In this document: positions 18,112-30,105 of the stretch, in pieces
Position numbering within the stretch: the first letter of the stretch is position 1
Layout of the letters: every line of letters starts with the position of its first letter
Assembly (NCBI GenBank): GCA_030158185.1
Contig: JAOATP010000184.1
Span: 1-40,181 of the forward strand
Direction of reading: 5' to 3'
Origin: Propionicimonas sp.
Lineage (GTDB): Bacteria; Actinomycetota; Actinomycetes; Propionibacteriales; Propionibacteriaceae
Length of the DNA: 40,181 bases
Notes under the pieces: generated by a model
What the model saw: the letters and a program-made list of their open reading frames with translations, nothing else
Databases searched by the model: none
What the model was told of the DNA's origin: nothing
Position numbers and translations under genes: made by a program

Positions 18112-19230
18112 ATGAGCAACCACCCGAACCGAGTACGGGTAGCACTGGTGTTCGGCGGGGTCAGTTCCGAGCATGAGATCAGCTGCCTGACCGCTGGCAG
18201 CGCCAGCCGCGCCATCGACGCCGAGCGGTTCGAGGTCATCGGGATCGGCATCACGGCTGACGGCACCTGGGTGCGCATCGCGCCGGAGGAGCTCGCGTCC
18301 TACGAGGTCGTCAACGGCAAGCTCCCGCGGGTCGCCGCCGACCGGCCGGAAGCCGTCCTGCTGCGCGGCGCCAACGGGGCGGAGGTCGCCACCCGGGTCG
18401 GCAACCAGCTCTGCGACATCACCGGCATCGACGCGGCCTTCGCCCTCCTGCACGGCCCGTGGGGCGAGGACGGCACCATCCAGGGCCTGTTCGAGATGCT
18501 GGGCGTCCGCTACGTCGGCGCAGGCGTCGCCGCCAGCGCGATCGGCATGGACAAGGACCTGATGAAGCGGGCCATGGCTGCGGCCGGCCTGCCGGTGGGG
18601 CCCTGGGTCGCGATCACGCCCGCCCAGTGGCGCGACGACCGTGCCGGCAGCATCGCCCGCGTCGGCGAGCTGACCTTCCCCGTCTTCGTGAAGCCCGCCC
18701 GCGGCGGCTCGAGCATCGGCATCGTGCGGGTCGACGACCCCTCCGGCCTCGAGGCGGCGATCGCTGAGGCCCGGCGGTTCGACCCGAAGGTGGTTGTCGA
18801 GCAGGGCTTCACCGGCGTCCGCGAGATCGAGGTGAGCGTGCTGGAGAACCTCGACGGTCCGCCGCGCGTCTCCCTGCCCGGCGAAGTGCTGATGCACACC
18901 GCAGACGCGTTCTACGACTTCGACGCCAAGTACCTGCCGGAGGAGCAGGTCACCCTGCAGGTGCCGGCCGACGTCACCCCCGAGCTCCTCGCAGCCGTCC
19001 AGGAGCTCGCCGGACGCACGTTCTGCGCGATGGCGGTGGAGGGCCTCGCCCGGGTTGACCTGTTCGTCGACGCCGACGGCGTGCCCTGGGTGAACGAGCT
19101 GAACACGATGCCCGGCTTCACCCGCACCTCGATGTTCCCGATGATGTGGGCGGCCAGCGGGTTGCAGTACCCCGAACTCATCGCCACGCTCGTCGACCTC
19201 GCGCTCGCCCGGCCGATGGGGCTGCGTTGA
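18112..19230 (+). CDS. ddl: D-alanine--D-alanine ligase
   Basis: VALVFGGVSSEHEISCLTA...HGPWGEDGTIQGLFEMLGVRYVGAG...VNELNTMPGFTRTSMFP. Confidence 0.97.
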   Translation: MSNHPNRVRVALVFGGVSSEHEISCLTAGSASRAIDAERFEVIGIGITADGTWVRIAPEELASYEVVNGKLPRVAADRPEAVLLRGANGAEVATRVGNQLCDITGIDAAFALLHGPWGEDGTIQGLFEMLGVRYVGAGVAASAIGMDKDLMKRAMAAAGLPVGPWVAITPAQWRDDRAGSIARVGELTFPVFVKPARGGSSIGIVRVDDPSGLEAAIAEARRFDPKVVVEQGFTGVREIEVSVLENLDGPPRVSLPGEVLMHTADAFYDFDAKYLPEEQVTLQVPADVTPELLAAVQELAGRTFCAMAVEGLARVDLFVDADGVPWVNELNTMPGFTRTSMFPMMWAASGLQYPELIATLVDLALARPMGLR

Positions 19231-20171
19231 CCGTCGGTGAGCTCGGCGAGTTCGCCCTGATCGGACGGATCACGGCAGGCCTTTCCGCGTCCGGGCCGGT
19301 CGTGCTCGGGGTGGGCGACGACTGCGCCGTGCTCCGGCTCGCCGGCGACCTCGCCGTCTCCACCGACACCATGGTCGAGAACGTCCACTTCCGCACCGAC
19401 TGGTCGGCAGCCACCGATGTGGGCCGCAAGGCCGTCGCAGCCTGCGTCGCCGACGCAGAGGCGATGGGTGCTGCGCCGATCGGGATCGTCATCAGCCTCG
19501 CCGCACCTGCCACCACCCCCACCGAGTGGGTGGACGGGTTCTCGGCCGGCGTCCGTGAGGAGTGCGGGCTGGCCGGCGTCCAGCTGGTCGGCGGCGACAC
19601 GACCTCAGCGGCGCAGATCGTCATCACGGCCACCGTGCTCGCCGACCTCGGCGGGGTGCCACCGGTGCGCCGCTCGGGCGCCCGTCCGGGCCAGGTGCTC
19701 GCGATGGTCGGGCGGCTCGGCTGGGCGGCTGCCGGCGTCGCGGTGCTGGGGCGTGGCTTCCGTTCCCCGCGGGCCGTCGTGCTCGCCCATCGTGTGCCCG
19801 AGGTCCCCTACGGGCAGGGACGGGTGGCTGCCGAGGCCGGCGCCACAGCGCTGATCGACGTCTCGGACGGCCTTCTTGCCGACCTCGGCCACATCGCGCG
19901 AGCCTCGGGCGTGCAGCTGGACGTCGATACCTCGACCTTCGAGATCGCCGAGCCGCAGAAGGCCGTCGCCGCTGCGATCGGTGGGGGAGACCCGCTGGTC
20001 TTCCAGCTCACCGGCGGTGACGACCACGCGCTGGTCGGCAGCTTCGACCCGGGTGCGGTGCCGGCCGGCTGGCGGGTGATCGGGCGCGTCCTTCCCGGCG
20101 AGCCGCAGGTGCTCGTCGATGGTGCTGCCTGGTCCGGTCCCGCCGGGGGCTGGCAGCACTTCACGTCCTGA
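19227..20171 (+). CDS. thiL: thiamine-phosphate kinase
   Basis: VGELGEFALIGRIT...GVGDDCAVLRL...LIDVSDGLLADLGHIA; TTG start inferred. Confidence 0.93.
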   Translation: MTVGELGEFALIGRITAGLSASGPVVLGVGDDCAVLRLAGDLAVSTDTMVENVHFRTDWSAATDVGRKAVAACVADAEAMGAAPIGIVISLAAPATTPTEWVDGFSAGVREECGLAGVQLVGGDTTSAAQIVITATVLADLGGVPPVRRSGARPGQVLAMVGRLGWAAAGVAVLGRGFRSPRAVVLAHRVPEVPYGQGRVAAEAGATALIDVSDGLLADLGHIARASGVQLDVDTSTFEIAEPQKAVAAAIGGGDPLVFQLTGGDDHALVGSFDPGAVPAGWRVIGRVLPGEPQVLVDGAAWSGPAGGWQHFTS

Positions 20172-20205
20172 CCCGTGTCAGCAGGATCCGCCCTAGAATT
20201 GGGGC

Positions 20206-20952
20206 GTGGGCCGCACCCAGCGGATCGTGGTGGTCGGTGTCTGCGCACTGACCGCTGTCGTGGTGGGCGCACTCGTCGCAGGGGTCCCCACCGGTGTCGT
20301 GCGGATCCTCGACGTCATCAACTCGGCGACCCTGTTCGTCATCGCAGCCTCGGTGCGGATGCTGCACCGCGAGCAGCGGCTGATCATGGCAGCCCTTGGC
20401 ATCTCCGCGCTGGGTGACCTCTTCCTGAGCCGGGTGCTGCCCGCGCCCGGCGGTGGAGCGAGCATGGCCGGAATGGCCTGCTTCCTCGCGGCGTACGTCT
20501 TCCTGACGGTCGCACTCCTGCGCGGACGGCCAGGGCCGTGGGAGGCGCTGCTCGTGATTCCGTTCCTCGGGTCGGGGACGGCCGTCGTATGGGTCCTCAA
20601 GGACGACCTCACCGGTGTCTTCCTGCTCGCCGTCCCGATCTTCCTGCTTGTCATCACCATGATGGCCTGGTCGGCCGCGACGACCCTCGTGCGCACCTAC
20701 TTCATCCCCCGGGTGCGATGGTGGGCAGCGATCGGTGCGGCCGTGATCTTCGCCAGCGACGCTGCGGTCGCGTTCGAGATGTTCCACCCGCCGTTCTCTC
20801 CACAGCCCCCGATGGCTCTCCAGCTGTTCGTGCGCGCCAGCTACATCGCAGGCTGGCTGCTGATGCTGCTGATCGTGTGCGACCCCGTCCTGCGGTTCGC
20901 CGCGGACGGCGCGACCACGGCAGAAGCCGTCGAACCGGAGGGTCGTTCCTGA
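20206..20952 (+). CDS. YhhN family (lysoplasmalogenase-like) membrane protein
   Basis: Multi-TM with LGISALGDLFLS...GMACFLAAYVFLTVAL. Confidence 0.7.
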   Translation: MGRTQRIVVVGVCALTAVVVGALVAGVPTGVVRILDVINSATLFVIAASVRMLHREQRLIMAALGISALGDLFLSRVLPAPGGGASMAGMACFLAAYVFLTVALLRGRPGPWEALLVIPFLGSGTAVVWVLKDDLTGVFLLAVPIFLLVITMMAWSAATTLVRTYFIPRVRWWAAIGAAVIFASDAAVAFEMFHPPFSPQPPMALQLFVRASYIAGWLLMLLIVCDPVLRFAADGATTAEAVEPEGRS

Positions 20953-21009
20953 CGCCCCACCCGGCGTGGAAGCTCGGAATCGTCGCACCCATCGCCTACC
21001 CTTCGTCTC

Positions 21010-23433
21010 ATGGCGACCCGCGCGTCTTCCCCTTCGCGGAGCCGTACGAGCGCGACCTCGCGCCCGAGCGCCTCCAGAAGCACAGGAAGCAAGAAACCAC
21101 CCTCGCGCACTCCCGTGCGCAAGAAGCCCCAGCAGTCGGGGCTCAGCCGGATGTTCTCCGGCATCGGGCGTGGCCTCGCCGCCACCTGGCGGGGCATCGC
21201 AACGCTGGTCGGCAATTCCGCCCGTGCGATCGGGCACGGCGCACGTGACCTGCCGGTCGAGCAGCGCCACGACGGCTCGGGCCTCGTGCTGCTGCTGTCA
21301 GGGCTCCTCGTCGCCGGCGAGTTCTGGATCGGGCTGCCCGGTGCCACAGGCAATTGGGTGAAGCTCGCCATCACCACCATCTTCGGATCGTTCGCCTACG
21401 CCGTTCCCGTGCTCTGCTTCGGCATGGCCTGGCGCACGCTGCGCCACCCCGAACGCCACGGGACGGCGGGACGCCAGCTGGTCGGCTGGCTCTCAGCGCT
21501 CTTCGGCATCCTCGGACTGATCCAGATCACTGCAGGCGTCCCGAAGTTCGCCGAACCGGCGCTCGTCCGTGACGGTGGCGGTTTCCTCGGCTACATCTCC
21601 TCCTCGCTCACCGTCCGGCTGCTGACCGTCTGGGGCGCCGTCCCCGTGCTGGCGCTGCTGACCGGCTTCGGCGTGCTCGTGATCGCCGGCATCCCGATGA
21701 GCGAACTGGGTCAGCGGCTGGGCCAGCTGCGCGAGCGCTTCCGCCGTCCGCCCAGGGACGAGATCGAGTACGGCGCCCAGCACCGGGCCTACGACACCCC
21801 GATCGTCGACGAGCCGGAGCCGGAGCCCGACCCGGCAGAAGAGGTGACGGAGCTGATCGCCAGCACGCCGGCACCCGGCAGGGCGCGCAAGCCCGTGCAG
21901 CCGCCGCTGGAGGTGCCGGTGATGTCGGCCGGACCGCTGCGCGCCGAGCAGCCGCAGATCTCCGGCGTCCTCGTCTACACCCTGCCCGACCCGGCCATCC
22001 TCAAGCCGGGCTCTGTGCCGAAGGCCCGCAGCCAGGCCAACGACCAGGTCGTCCAGCGACTCACGGAGGTGCTGCGCCAGTTCGAGATCGACGCCACCGT
22101 GACCGGCTACACCCGCGGCCCGACCGTCACCCGTTACGAGGTGGAGCTCGGCAACGCCGTCAAGGTCGAGAAGGTGACCGCGCTCAGCAAGAACATCTCC
22201 TACGCCGTCGCCTCCGCCGACGTCCGGATCCTCTCGCCCATTCCCGGCAAGTCGGCGATCGGCATCGAGATCCCCAACGCAGACAAGGAGATCGTCTCCC
22301 TCGGTGACGTGCTGCGCTCCAACCGTGCCCGCAACGACCACCACCCGATGACCGTCGGCCTCGGCAAGGACGTCGAGGGCGGGTACGTCGTCGCCAACAT
22401 GGCCAAGATGCCGCACCTGCTCGTCGCGGGTGCCACCGGCTCGGGCAAGTCCAGCTTCGTGAACTCGCTGATCACCTCCGTGCTGATGCGGGCGACGCCG
22501 GAAGAGGTCCGCATGCTGCTGGTCGACCCCAAGCGGGTCGAGCTCACCCACTACGAGGGCATTCCGCACCTGGTCACGCCGATCATCACCAGCGCGAAGA
22601 AGGCAGCAGAAGCCCTGCAGTGGGTCGTCAGGGAGATGGACGCGCGCTACGACGACCTCGCAGCCTTCGGCTTCCGGCACGTCGACGACTTCAACAAGGC
22701 CGTCCGAGGCGGCCAGGTGAAGCTCCCGCCGGGCTCAGAGCGCGTGCTGGCGCCCTACCCGTACCTGCTGGTGATCGTCGACGAGCTCGCCGACCTGATG
22801 ATGGTGGCCCCCCGCGACGTCGAGGACTCCATCGTCCGCATCACGCAGCTCGCCCGGGCCGCCGGCATCCACCTTGTGCTCGCAACCCAGCGTCCCTCGA
22901 CAGATGTGGTCACCGGCCTGATCAAGGCCAACGTGCCCTCACGGCTTGCCTTCGCGACCAGCTCCATGGTCGACTCCCGCGTCATCCTCGACACCCCCGG
23001 TGCGGAGAAGCTCGTCGGCCAGGGCGACGCACTCTTCCTGCCGATGGGCCAGTCCAAGCCGCTGCGCGTGCAGGGCTCGTGGGTGACGGAGGCCGAGATC
23101 CGTGCGGTGGTCAAGCAGGTCACCGAGCAGATGGCCCCCGAGTACCGCGAGGACCTCGTCGTCCACACCGATTCCGGCCGCTCGGTCGCCGAGGACATCG
23201 GCGACGACCTCGAGCTCGTCCTTGAGGCCGCGCAGCTCATCATCAACCTGCAGCTGGGTTCCACGTCGATGCTGCAGCGCAAGCTGCGGGTCGGTTTCGC
23301 CAAGGCTGGACGCCTGATGGACATCCTCGAGACAAGGGGAATCGTCGGGCCGTCCGAGGGTTCGAAGCCCCGCGAGGTGCTTGTCAAACCCGACGACCTC
23401 GATGAGGTATTGGCAGCGTTGCGCGCTGGCTGA
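21010..23433 (+). CDS. ftsK: DNA translocase FtsK/SpoIIIE
   Basis: N-terminal TM region; [31 protein letters not shown]; gamma-like C-terminus. Confidence 0.97.
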   Translation: MATRASSPSRSRTSATSRPSASRSTGSKKPPSRTPVRKKPQQSGLSRMFSGIGRGLAATWRGIATLVGNSARAIGHGARDLPVEQRHDGSGLVLLLSGLLVAGEFWIGLPGATGNWVKLAITTIFGSFAYAVPVLCFGMAWRTLRHPERHGTAGRQLVGWLSALFGILGLIQITAGVPKFAEPALVRDGGGFLGYISSSLTVRLLTVWGAVPVLALLTGFGVLVIAGIPMSELGQRLGQLRERFRRPPRDEIEYGAQHRAYDTPIVDEPEPEPDPAEEVTELIASTPAPGRARKPVQPPLEVPVMSAGPLRAEQPQISGVLVYTLPDPAILKPGSVPKARSQANDQVVQRLTEVLRQFEIDATVTGYTRGPTVTRYEVELGNAVKVEKVTALSKNISYAVASADVRILSPIPGKSAIGIEIPNADKEIVSLGDVLRSNRARNDHHPMTVGLGKDVEGGYVVANMAKMPHLLVAGATGSGKSSFVNSLITSVLMRATPEEVRMLLVDPKRVELTHYEGIPHLVTPIITSAKKAAEALQWVVREMDARYDDLAAFGFRHVDDFNKAVRGGQVKLPPGSERVLAPYPYLLVIVDELADLMMVAPRDVEDSIVRITQLARAAGIHLVLATQRPSTDVVTGLIKANVPSRLAFATSSMVDSRVILDTPGAEKLVGQGDALFLPMGQSKPLRVQGSWVTEAEIRAVVKQVTEQMAPEYREDLVVHTDSGRSVAEDIGDDLELVLEAAQLIINLQLGSTSMLQRKLRVGFAKAGRLMDILETRGIVGPSEGSKPREVLVKPDDLDEVLAALRAG

Positions 23434-23439
23434 GGTAGC

Positions 23440-24897
23440 GTGACCCGGGTGAGTTCAGGGTCGAAGGGCACAACACCGGTGCATGTGGTGAGCCTCGGCT
23501 GCGCCCGGAACGAGGTGGATTCCGAGGAGTTGGCCGGGCGGCTCGCCGCCGGCGGGTTCACCCTCGTCGCCGATCCGGACGCCGCTGCGGCCATCGTCGT
23601 GAACACCTGCGGGTTCATCGACGCGGCCAAGAAGGACTCGATCGACACCCTGCTGGACGCCGCCGACCACAAGGGCAACGGCACGACGAAGGCCGTCATC
23701 GCCGTCGGCTGCCTCGCCGAGCGGTACGGCGAGGAACTGGCGGCGTCGCTGCCGGAGGCCGACGCAGTGCTCGGCTTCGACGACTACCCCGACATCGCAG
23801 AACGCCTGACCTGGATCCTCGCCGGCGGCCACCACGAGGCGCACGCCCCGAGGGATCGAAGGAGCCTGCTTCCGGTGACCCCGGTGTCCCGCCCGGCGGG
23901 CGCCGTCGGGCTTTCCGTCCCCGGCCACGGCTTCGCCGACCTTCCCGCAGGACTCGCTCCGGCCAGCGGCCCGCGCGTCGTGCGTCACCGGCTCGGCGGC
24001 GGCGCGACGGCATCGCTGAAGATCGCTTCCGGCTGCGACCGCCGGTGCGCGTTCTGCGCGATCCCCGCCTTCCGCGGCTCCTACCTCTCCCGTCCGGTGG
24101 CAGAGGTCGTCGCAGAGGCACAGTGGCTCGTGGAGACCGGCGTCCGTGAGGTCGTGCTGGTCAGCGAGAACTCCAGCGCCTACGGCAAGGACCTGGGGAC
24201 GAACCTCGAGCGACTGCTCGCCGGCCTTGCGAGGGTCGACGGGCTGGACTGGATCCGGGTGTCCTACCTGCAGCCGGCGGAGGTCCGCCCCACCCTGCTC
24301 GACGCCATGCTGTCCCTGGAGAACGTCGTGCCGTACTTCGACCTGCCGTTCCAGCACGCCTCTGCTGCCGTCCTTCGACGTATGCGACGCTTCGGCGACG
24401 CCGACTCCTTCCTCGACCTGCTCCAGCGGATCCGCACCGTCGCGCCGGAGGCCGGCGTGCGCAGCAACGTCATCGTCGGCTTCCCGGGCGAGACCGAGGC
24501 GGACGTCGAGATCCTCGCCGACTTCCTTGCCGCGGCCCGGCTGGACGCCGTCGGCGTGTTCGGCTACTCCGACGAGGAGGGCACCGAGGGCGCGACACTG
24601 GACGGCAAGCTCACCGACGACGTGATCAGCGAGCGCGTCGACCGCCTCGCGGGCCTGTGCGACGAGGCATCTGCACAACGCGCGGAGGAGCGCACCGGCG
24701 AGCGCGTCCGCGTGCTGGTCGAGGGCTCGACCGACGAGGGTGCGCCGCTGGGACGCGCAGCGCACCAGGGTCCGGAAACCGACGGCAGTACGACCATCAG
24801 CAGTGTTGGTGACTCGTTGGCTCCCGGCGTCATGGTCTGGGGTAGTGTCACGGCCACGGACGGGGTTGATCTCGTCGTAGAGCTGGAGGGGCAATGA
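23440..24897 (+). CDS. rimO: ribosomal protein S12 methylthiotransferase
   Basis: [35 protein letters not shown] radical-SAM motif, TRAM-like C-terminus. Confidence 0.96.
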   Translation: MTRVSSGSKGTTPVHVVSLGCARNEVDSEELAGRLAAGGFTLVADPDAAAAIVVNTCGFIDAAKKDSIDTLLDAADHKGNGTTKAVIAVGCLAERYGEELAASLPEADAVLGFDDYPDIAERLTWILAGGHHEAHAPRDRRSLLPVTPVSRPAGAVGLSVPGHGFADLPAGLAPASGPRVVRHRLGGGATASLKIASGCDRRCAFCAIPAFRGSYLSRPVAEVVAEAQWLVETGVREVVLVSENSSAYGKDLGTNLERLLAGLARVDGLDWIRVSYLQPAEVRPTLLDAMLSLENVVPYFDLPFQHASAAVLRRMRRFGDADSFLDLLQRIRTVAPEAGVRSNVIVGFPGETEADVEILADFLAAARLDAVGVFGYSDEEGTEGATLDGKLTDDVISERVDRLAGLCDEASAQRAEERTGERVRVLVEGSTDEGAPLGRAAHQGPETDGSTTISSVGDSLAPGVMVWGSVTATDGVDLVVELEGQ

Positions 24898-25505
24898 CGC
24901 AGCGGCCGATCGGCTCGGGGGTGCCCCACTGGCTCCCCAACGCGCTGACCGTTCTGCGCCTGATACTTGTCCCGGTCTTCCTCTTCCTGCTCTTCCTGCA
25001 CCCGACGGAGTTCACCTGGCGGCTCGGCGCGACCGCTGCGTTCCTCGTCGCCATCCTCACCGATCTCTTCGACGGCAAGATCGCCCGGCGCTACGGCCTG
25101 GTCAGCGACTTCGGCAAGATCTGGGACCCGATCGCCGACAAGGCACTCACCGGCGCGGCGTTCATCTCGCTCAGCATCCTCGGCGAACTGCCCTGGTGGG
25201 TGACGATCATCATCCTCGTCCGCGAGTGGGGGATCACCTGGATGCGGGTGGCCATGCTGAAGTACGAGGTGATGGCTGCTGCCGCCGGAGGGAAGCTGAA
25301 GACGGTGCTGCAGGCAATCGCCCTCATCATGTTCCTGCCGTACCCCATGCCGCTGGTGCAGACGATCCTGCCGTTCTGGTTCGTGCTGTCCTGGCTCGTG
25401 ATGGGAGCTGCCTTCGTGCTCACCGTCGTCACCGGCGGGATGTACGTGCGGGACGCGTGGCGCCTGCGTGCCGAGGCGATCAAGGCAAAGAGTGGACTCA
25501 CCTGA
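24894..25505 (+). CDS. pgsA: CDP-diacylglycerol--glycerol-3-phosphate 3-phosphatidyltransferase
   Basis: [25 protein letters not shown]...[27 protein letters not shown]. Confidence 0.95.
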   Translation: MTQRPIGSGVPHWLPNALTVLRLILVPVFLFLLFLHPTEFTWRLGATAAFLVAILTDLFDGKIARRYGLVSDFGKIWDPIADKALTGAAFISLSILGELPWWVTIIILVREWGITWMRVAMLKYEVMAAAAGGKLKTVLQAIALIMFLPYPMPLVQTILPFWFVLSWLVMGAAFVLTVVTGGMYVRDAWRLRAEAIKAKSGLT

Positions 25506-25974
25506 CACCGCTGCCGAGGTGGTCGCTGCGCTCACGGCGCGTGGCCAGGTGCTGGCGACGGCCGAGTCACTGACCGGCGGACTGCTCGGAGCGGCGATCA
25601 CGTCAGTCCCGGGGGCGTCTTCGGCCTATGTTGGGGGTGTGGTGGCCTATGCCACGTCCATGAAGCACCGCCTGGCCGGCGTGGACGCCGAACTTCTGGC
25701 AGCCCACGGGCCGGTGTCCGAGGCGACGGCGATGGCGTTGGCAACAGGGGTGAAGGAGGCGACCGGTGCCGACTGGGCCCTCGCTTCCACCGGCGTCGCA
25801 GGGCCCACCTCGCAGGACGGCCACGAGCCGGGTGAGGTCTGGGTGGGGATCGCAGGACCCGGGCGTGCCGCTTCGGCTGTCCGGTACGACTTCACCGGCG
25901 AAAGGGCTGCCGTCCGGGAAGCCACCGTGCAGGCGGCGCTCGCACTGCTGGCCGGTGCGCTGGCCGCCGACTGA
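25492..25974 (+). CDS. CinA C-terminal domain protein (nicotinamide-nucleotide amidohydrolase)
   Basis: LATAESLTGGLLGAAITSVPGASSAYVGGVVAYATSMKHRLAGV. Confidence 0.94.
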   Translation: MDSPDTAAEVVAALTARGQVLATAESLTGGLLGAAITSVPGASSAYVGGVVAYATSMKHRLAGVDAELLAAHGPVSEATAMALATGVKEATGADWALASTGVAGPTSQDGHEPGEVWVGIAGPGRAASAVRYDFTGERAAVREATVQAALALLAGALAAD

Positions 25975-26055
25975 CCTTGCGGGAACAACGACTTCCCGCG
26001 TGGCGTTGAGGGATCGTCAGTGAGCGACGAGGACGGAACAGGTAGAGTCAGGCCC

Positions 26056-26358
26056 ATGATCCAGGAAGTGCGTGAGCGACCGCTGTTGATGCGGGAGCTC
26101 CTCGGCGAGTCCCTCAGGGAGTTGCGCACGTCCTCGAGCCTTACCCTCCGCGAGGTGTCCGGGCGGGCAAGGGTGAGCCTCGGCTACCTCTCCGAGATCG
26201 AACGCGGCCAGAAGGAAGCGTCCTCGGAACTTCTCAACGCCATCTGCGGCGCCCTCGACGTGCCGCTCTCCAACGTGCTGCGGACGGTCTCCGACAAGGT
26301 CGACGCGCACTCCGGCGTCACCCAGCTCCCGGTGCGCAGCCACCGCGTGGCGGCCTGA
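26056..26358 (+). CDS. XRE-type HTH regulator, ClgR-like
   Basis: [53 protein letters not shown]; position between cinA and recA. Confidence 0.88.
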   Translation: MIQEVRERPLLMRELLGESLRELRTSSSLTLREVSGRARVSLGYLSEIERGQKEASSELLNAICGALDVPLSNVLRTVSDKVDAHSGVTQLPVRSHRVAA

Positions 26359-26368
26359 GCCGGACGGA

Positions 26369-26563
26369 ATGCGCGAGGCTGACCTGCGCGCCCGGCTGGA
26401 GACCCACCTCGGCAGCGGCTATTCCCTGATGTGGTCCGACACCGTCGTGCTCGGCGCGCTCGGGCAACAGACAGTGACCCAGGCGCTGGCCACAGGGGTG
26501 CCGTGCAAGCAGATCTGGCTCGCGGCCTGGGAGGCCCTCGAACTACCCCTGCGGGAACGCTGA
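26369..26563 (+). CDS. DUF3046 family protein
   Basis: MREADLRARLETHLGSGYSLMWSDTVVLGALGQQTVTQALATGVPCKQIWLA. Confidence 0.9.
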   Translation: MREADLRARLETHLGSGYSLMWSDTVVLGALGQQTVTQALATGVPCKQIWLAAWEALELPLRER

Positions 26564-26584
26564 CCGCCCCCGGTGTGTCGTGCG

Positions 26585-26613
26585 TTCATTTCGAACACCT
26601 GTTCGCCTAGGCT
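26585..26613 (+). promoter_or_regulatory. LexA-controlled recA promoter: TTCATT-N17-TAGGCT with LexA box TCGAACACCTGTTCGC (26591-26606) in the spacer
   Basis: GAAC-N4-GTTC palindrome fills the -35/-10 spacer. Confidence 0.85.
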
Positions 26614-26660
26614 GTGGATCAACACCCGGCAAGCCGTGGCTTTTCCACAGCCCCTTAGCT

Positions 26661-26679
26661 CTCTGACCGTTTGTCAGAG
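26661..26679. repeat. inverted repeat CTCTGAC-CGTTT-GTCAGAG overlapping the second recA promoter
   Basis: Perfect 7-bp arms, 5-nt loop. Confidence 0.55.
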
Positions 26680-26693
26680 GCGGTGCCTAGGGT
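26671..26693 (+). promoter_or_regulatory. RecA-NDp/PafBC-type promoter motif TTGTCAGAG-N8-TAGGGT upstream of recA
   Basis: Compare tTGTCRGTG-N8-TAnnnT known from mycobacteria; 44 bp upstream of recA ATG. Confidence 0.75.
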
Positions 26694-26737
26694 GTTGGTG
26701 ACGGGTAGGTAAATCCAGGATGGGAAGGACGCAGCTG

Positions 26738-27787
<1,050 letters not shown>

Positions 27788-27795
27788 GCCCAACG

Positions 27796-28317
27796 ATGGG
27801 CGACGATGAGGCCGGGGCCCCGGACGGTCCCGGCTCCGATCCCTACAAGGTCGCGCGCGAGATCGCGCTGCGGCAGCTGACGGTGCGCGCCCGCACCCGG
27901 GTCGAACTGGCCCGGGCGTTGGCGCGCAAGCAGGTGCCGGAGGACGTCGCGGAGAGCGTCCTTGACCGGTTCACCGAGGTGGGCCTGATCGATGACGCCG
28001 TGTTCGCCCGCGACTGGCTCGCTGCGGGTGGTCGACGGCAGAAGAGTCGCCGCGTGCTGCTGGGAGAACTGGCAGAGAAGGGCGTCGACAGGGAGCTGAT
28101 CGACGAGGCCGCCGGCGAACTCGAGGCCGAACGCGACTACGAGGTGGCCAGAGGCTTCGCGGCCCGCAAGGCCACGGCGCTCGCCGGTCTCGAGCCTGCG
28201 GTCAGGTACCGCCGACTGGCCGGAGCGCTCGCGCGACGGGGCTTCCCTGCGTCCGTCGTTGCCCAGGTGGCACGCGAGGCGCTGGCCGATCTTCGGGAGC
28301 CGGAGGACTTCGACTGA
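27796..28317 (+). CDS. recX: regulatory protein RecX
   Basis: VAREIALRQLTVRARTRVELARALARKQVPEDVAESVLDRFTEVGLIDDAVFARDWL; follows recA. Confidence 0.95.
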   Translation: MGDDEAGAPDGPGSDPYKVAREIALRQLTVRARTRVELARALARKQVPEDVAESVLDRFTEVGLIDDAVFARDWLAAGGRRQKSRRVLLGELAEKGVDRELIDEAAGELEAERDYEVARGFAARKATALAGLEPAVRYRRLAGALARRGFPASVVAQVAREALADLREPEDFD

Positions 28318-28335
28318 GGTCGCTGGACAGACTGC

Positions 28336-28365
28336 TTGCGATTGGCCCGTGGGTAGCCCTAACCT
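28336..28365 (+). promoter_or_regulatory. possible rny promoter TTGCGA-N18-TAACCT
   Basis: -35/-10-like hexamers about 175 nt upstream of the rny ATG. Confidence 0.4.
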
Positions 28366-28510
28366 GCCCTTGGGTACGCCTGCGGACCCGACTCTTGAGC
28401 GATTTGACGATTCCCTGGGGCTGAAACCCCGCTGATAACTGAGCCGGCCATGCCGGTTGTGCCTGGCAGTGCCCTCGGCTCTGCCGTGCTCGCTTGAGTT
28501 CCGGGCCCTT

Positions 28511-28541
28511 GGCGTCCCCGCACCCGCCAAAGGAGGACGCC
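28511..28541 (+). promoter_or_regulatory. SD-overlapping hairpin in rny leader: GGCGTCC pairs with GGACGCC
   Basis: Perfect 7-bp arms; the 3' arm covers the last GG of AAGGAGG and ends just before ATG 28542. Confidence 0.5.
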
Positions 28542-30086
28542 ATGGACACGACGGCCATGTTGGGGATCGCTGTAGGTGTTCTGGCGCTGGTGACCCTCGC
28601 TGTTGTGGCGTTGCTGGTCGTCCTCGTGCGGGGCCAGCAGGCGGGCAGGGGCAGGCCGCCGGCCCGCCGTGGCCCGCAGGGCCCACAGCAGGCCGCAAGG
28701 CCCGATCGGGGCCAGCGTCGGCCCGTCCCGGCCACGGCTGTGAACGTCGCCCCCGCGGCACTGGACGAGGAACTCCGGTCCCGCCGCCAGGCCGCCGACC
28801 GCCGTGAGGAACTCCTCGCGGAGCGGGAGGACCGGCTGAACCGCTACCTCACCGAGTTGCACAACCGCGAGGCCCACCTCGACACGATCGCCGAAGGGCT
28901 CGACCGGCGCGAGGCCCTGCTGGACGAGGCGGAGGCTCAGCAGACCGATGCGCTGTCCACGGTTGCCGGCCTCTCCGCCGAGGAGGCGCGCGTCGAGCTC
29001 ATGGCCCACGTGGAGAAGGACGCCCGTCTCCACGCCGCGCAGCTGACCCGGGAGATCGAGACCGAGGCCAAGCAGAACGCCGAGGCGAAGGCCCGGTCGA
29101 TCATTGTCACCAGCATCCAGCGGATCGCAGCGGAGCAGACCACCGAGTCGGTCGTTGCGGCAGTGCCGCTGCCCGGCGACGAGATGAAGGGCCGGATCAT
29201 CGGCAGGGAGGGTCGCAACATCCGGGCCTTCGAGCAGATCACCGGCGTGAACGTGCTGATCGACGACACGCCGGAGAGCGTCCTGCTGTCCTGCTTCGAC
29301 CCCGTGCGCCGCGAGACCGCGCGGATCACGCTCACCGAACTCGTCGCCGACGGCCGGATCCATCCCGCGCGCATCGAGGAGGTGCATGAGCGCAGCCAGC
29401 GGCGCGTCGAGGAGTTGTGCATCCGTGCGGCCGAGGACGCCCTCATCGAGATGGGCATCACGGACCTCGCACCCGGGCTGCTGCCGATCCTCGGCGCCCT
29501 GCAGTACCGCACCTCCTACGGCCAGAACGTGCTCAAGCACCTGATCGAGTGCGGCCACATCGCCGCCATGCTGGCGTCGGAACTGGGCCTCGACCCGGAG
29601 CTCTGCCGCCGGGCGGCGTTCCTGCACGACATCGGCAAGGCCCTCACGCACGAGGCGGAGGGCTCGCACGCCAAGGTGGGTGCCGATCTCGCCCGCCGCC
29701 ACGGCGAGCACCCCGACATCGTCCATGCCATCGAGGCCCACCACAACGAGGTCGAGCCGCGCACGGTGGAGGCCGTCCTCACCCAGGCTGCCGACGCCAT
29801 CAGCGGCAGCCGTCCCGGCGCCCGCAGGGAGAGCCTCGAGATGTACGTGAAGCGCCTCCAGCGGCTCGAGGACATCGCCAAGGAGCACGAGGGCGTCGAC
29901 AAGGTGTTCGCCATGCAGGCGGGCCGCGAGATCCGCGTGATGGTGGTCCCCGAGCTCGTCAACGACGCGCAGTCGGCCGTGATCGCCCGCGAGATCGCCA
30001 AGCGGGTGGAGGAGGAGCTCACCTACCCCGGGAACATCAAGGTGACCGTCGTGCGCGAATCGAGGGCCATCGCCCTTGCCAAGTGA
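28542..30086 (+). CDS. rny: ribonuclease Y
   Basis: N-terminal TM, coiled-coil, KH region ([31 protein letters not shown]), HD motif ([23 protein letters not shown]). Confidence 0.97.
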   Translation: MDTTAMLGIAVGVLALVTLAVVALLVVLVRGQQAGRGRPPARRGPQGPQQAARPDRGQRRPVPATAVNVAPAALDEELRSRRQAADRREELLAEREDRLNRYLTELHNREAHLDTIAEGLDRREALLDEAEAQQTDALSTVAGLSAEEARVELMAHVEKDARLHAAQLTREIETEAKQNAEAKARSIIVTSIQRIAAEQTTESVVAAVPLPGDEMKGRIIGREGRNIRAFEQITGVNVLIDDTPESVLLSCFDPVRRETARITLTELVADGRIHPARIEEVHERSQRRVEELCIRAAEDALIEMGITDLAPGLLPILGALQYRTSYGQNVLKHLIECGHIAAMLASELGLDPELCRRAAFLHDIGKALTHEAEGSHAKVGADLARRHGEHPDIVHAIEAHHNEVEPRTVEAVLTQAADAISGSRPGARRESLEMYVKRLQRLEDIAKEHEGVDKVFAMQAGREIRVMVVPELVNDAQSAVIAREIAKRVEEELTYPGNIKVTVVRESRAIALAK

Positions 30087-30105
30087 GTCGGTAGGCTACG
30101 CCGTC

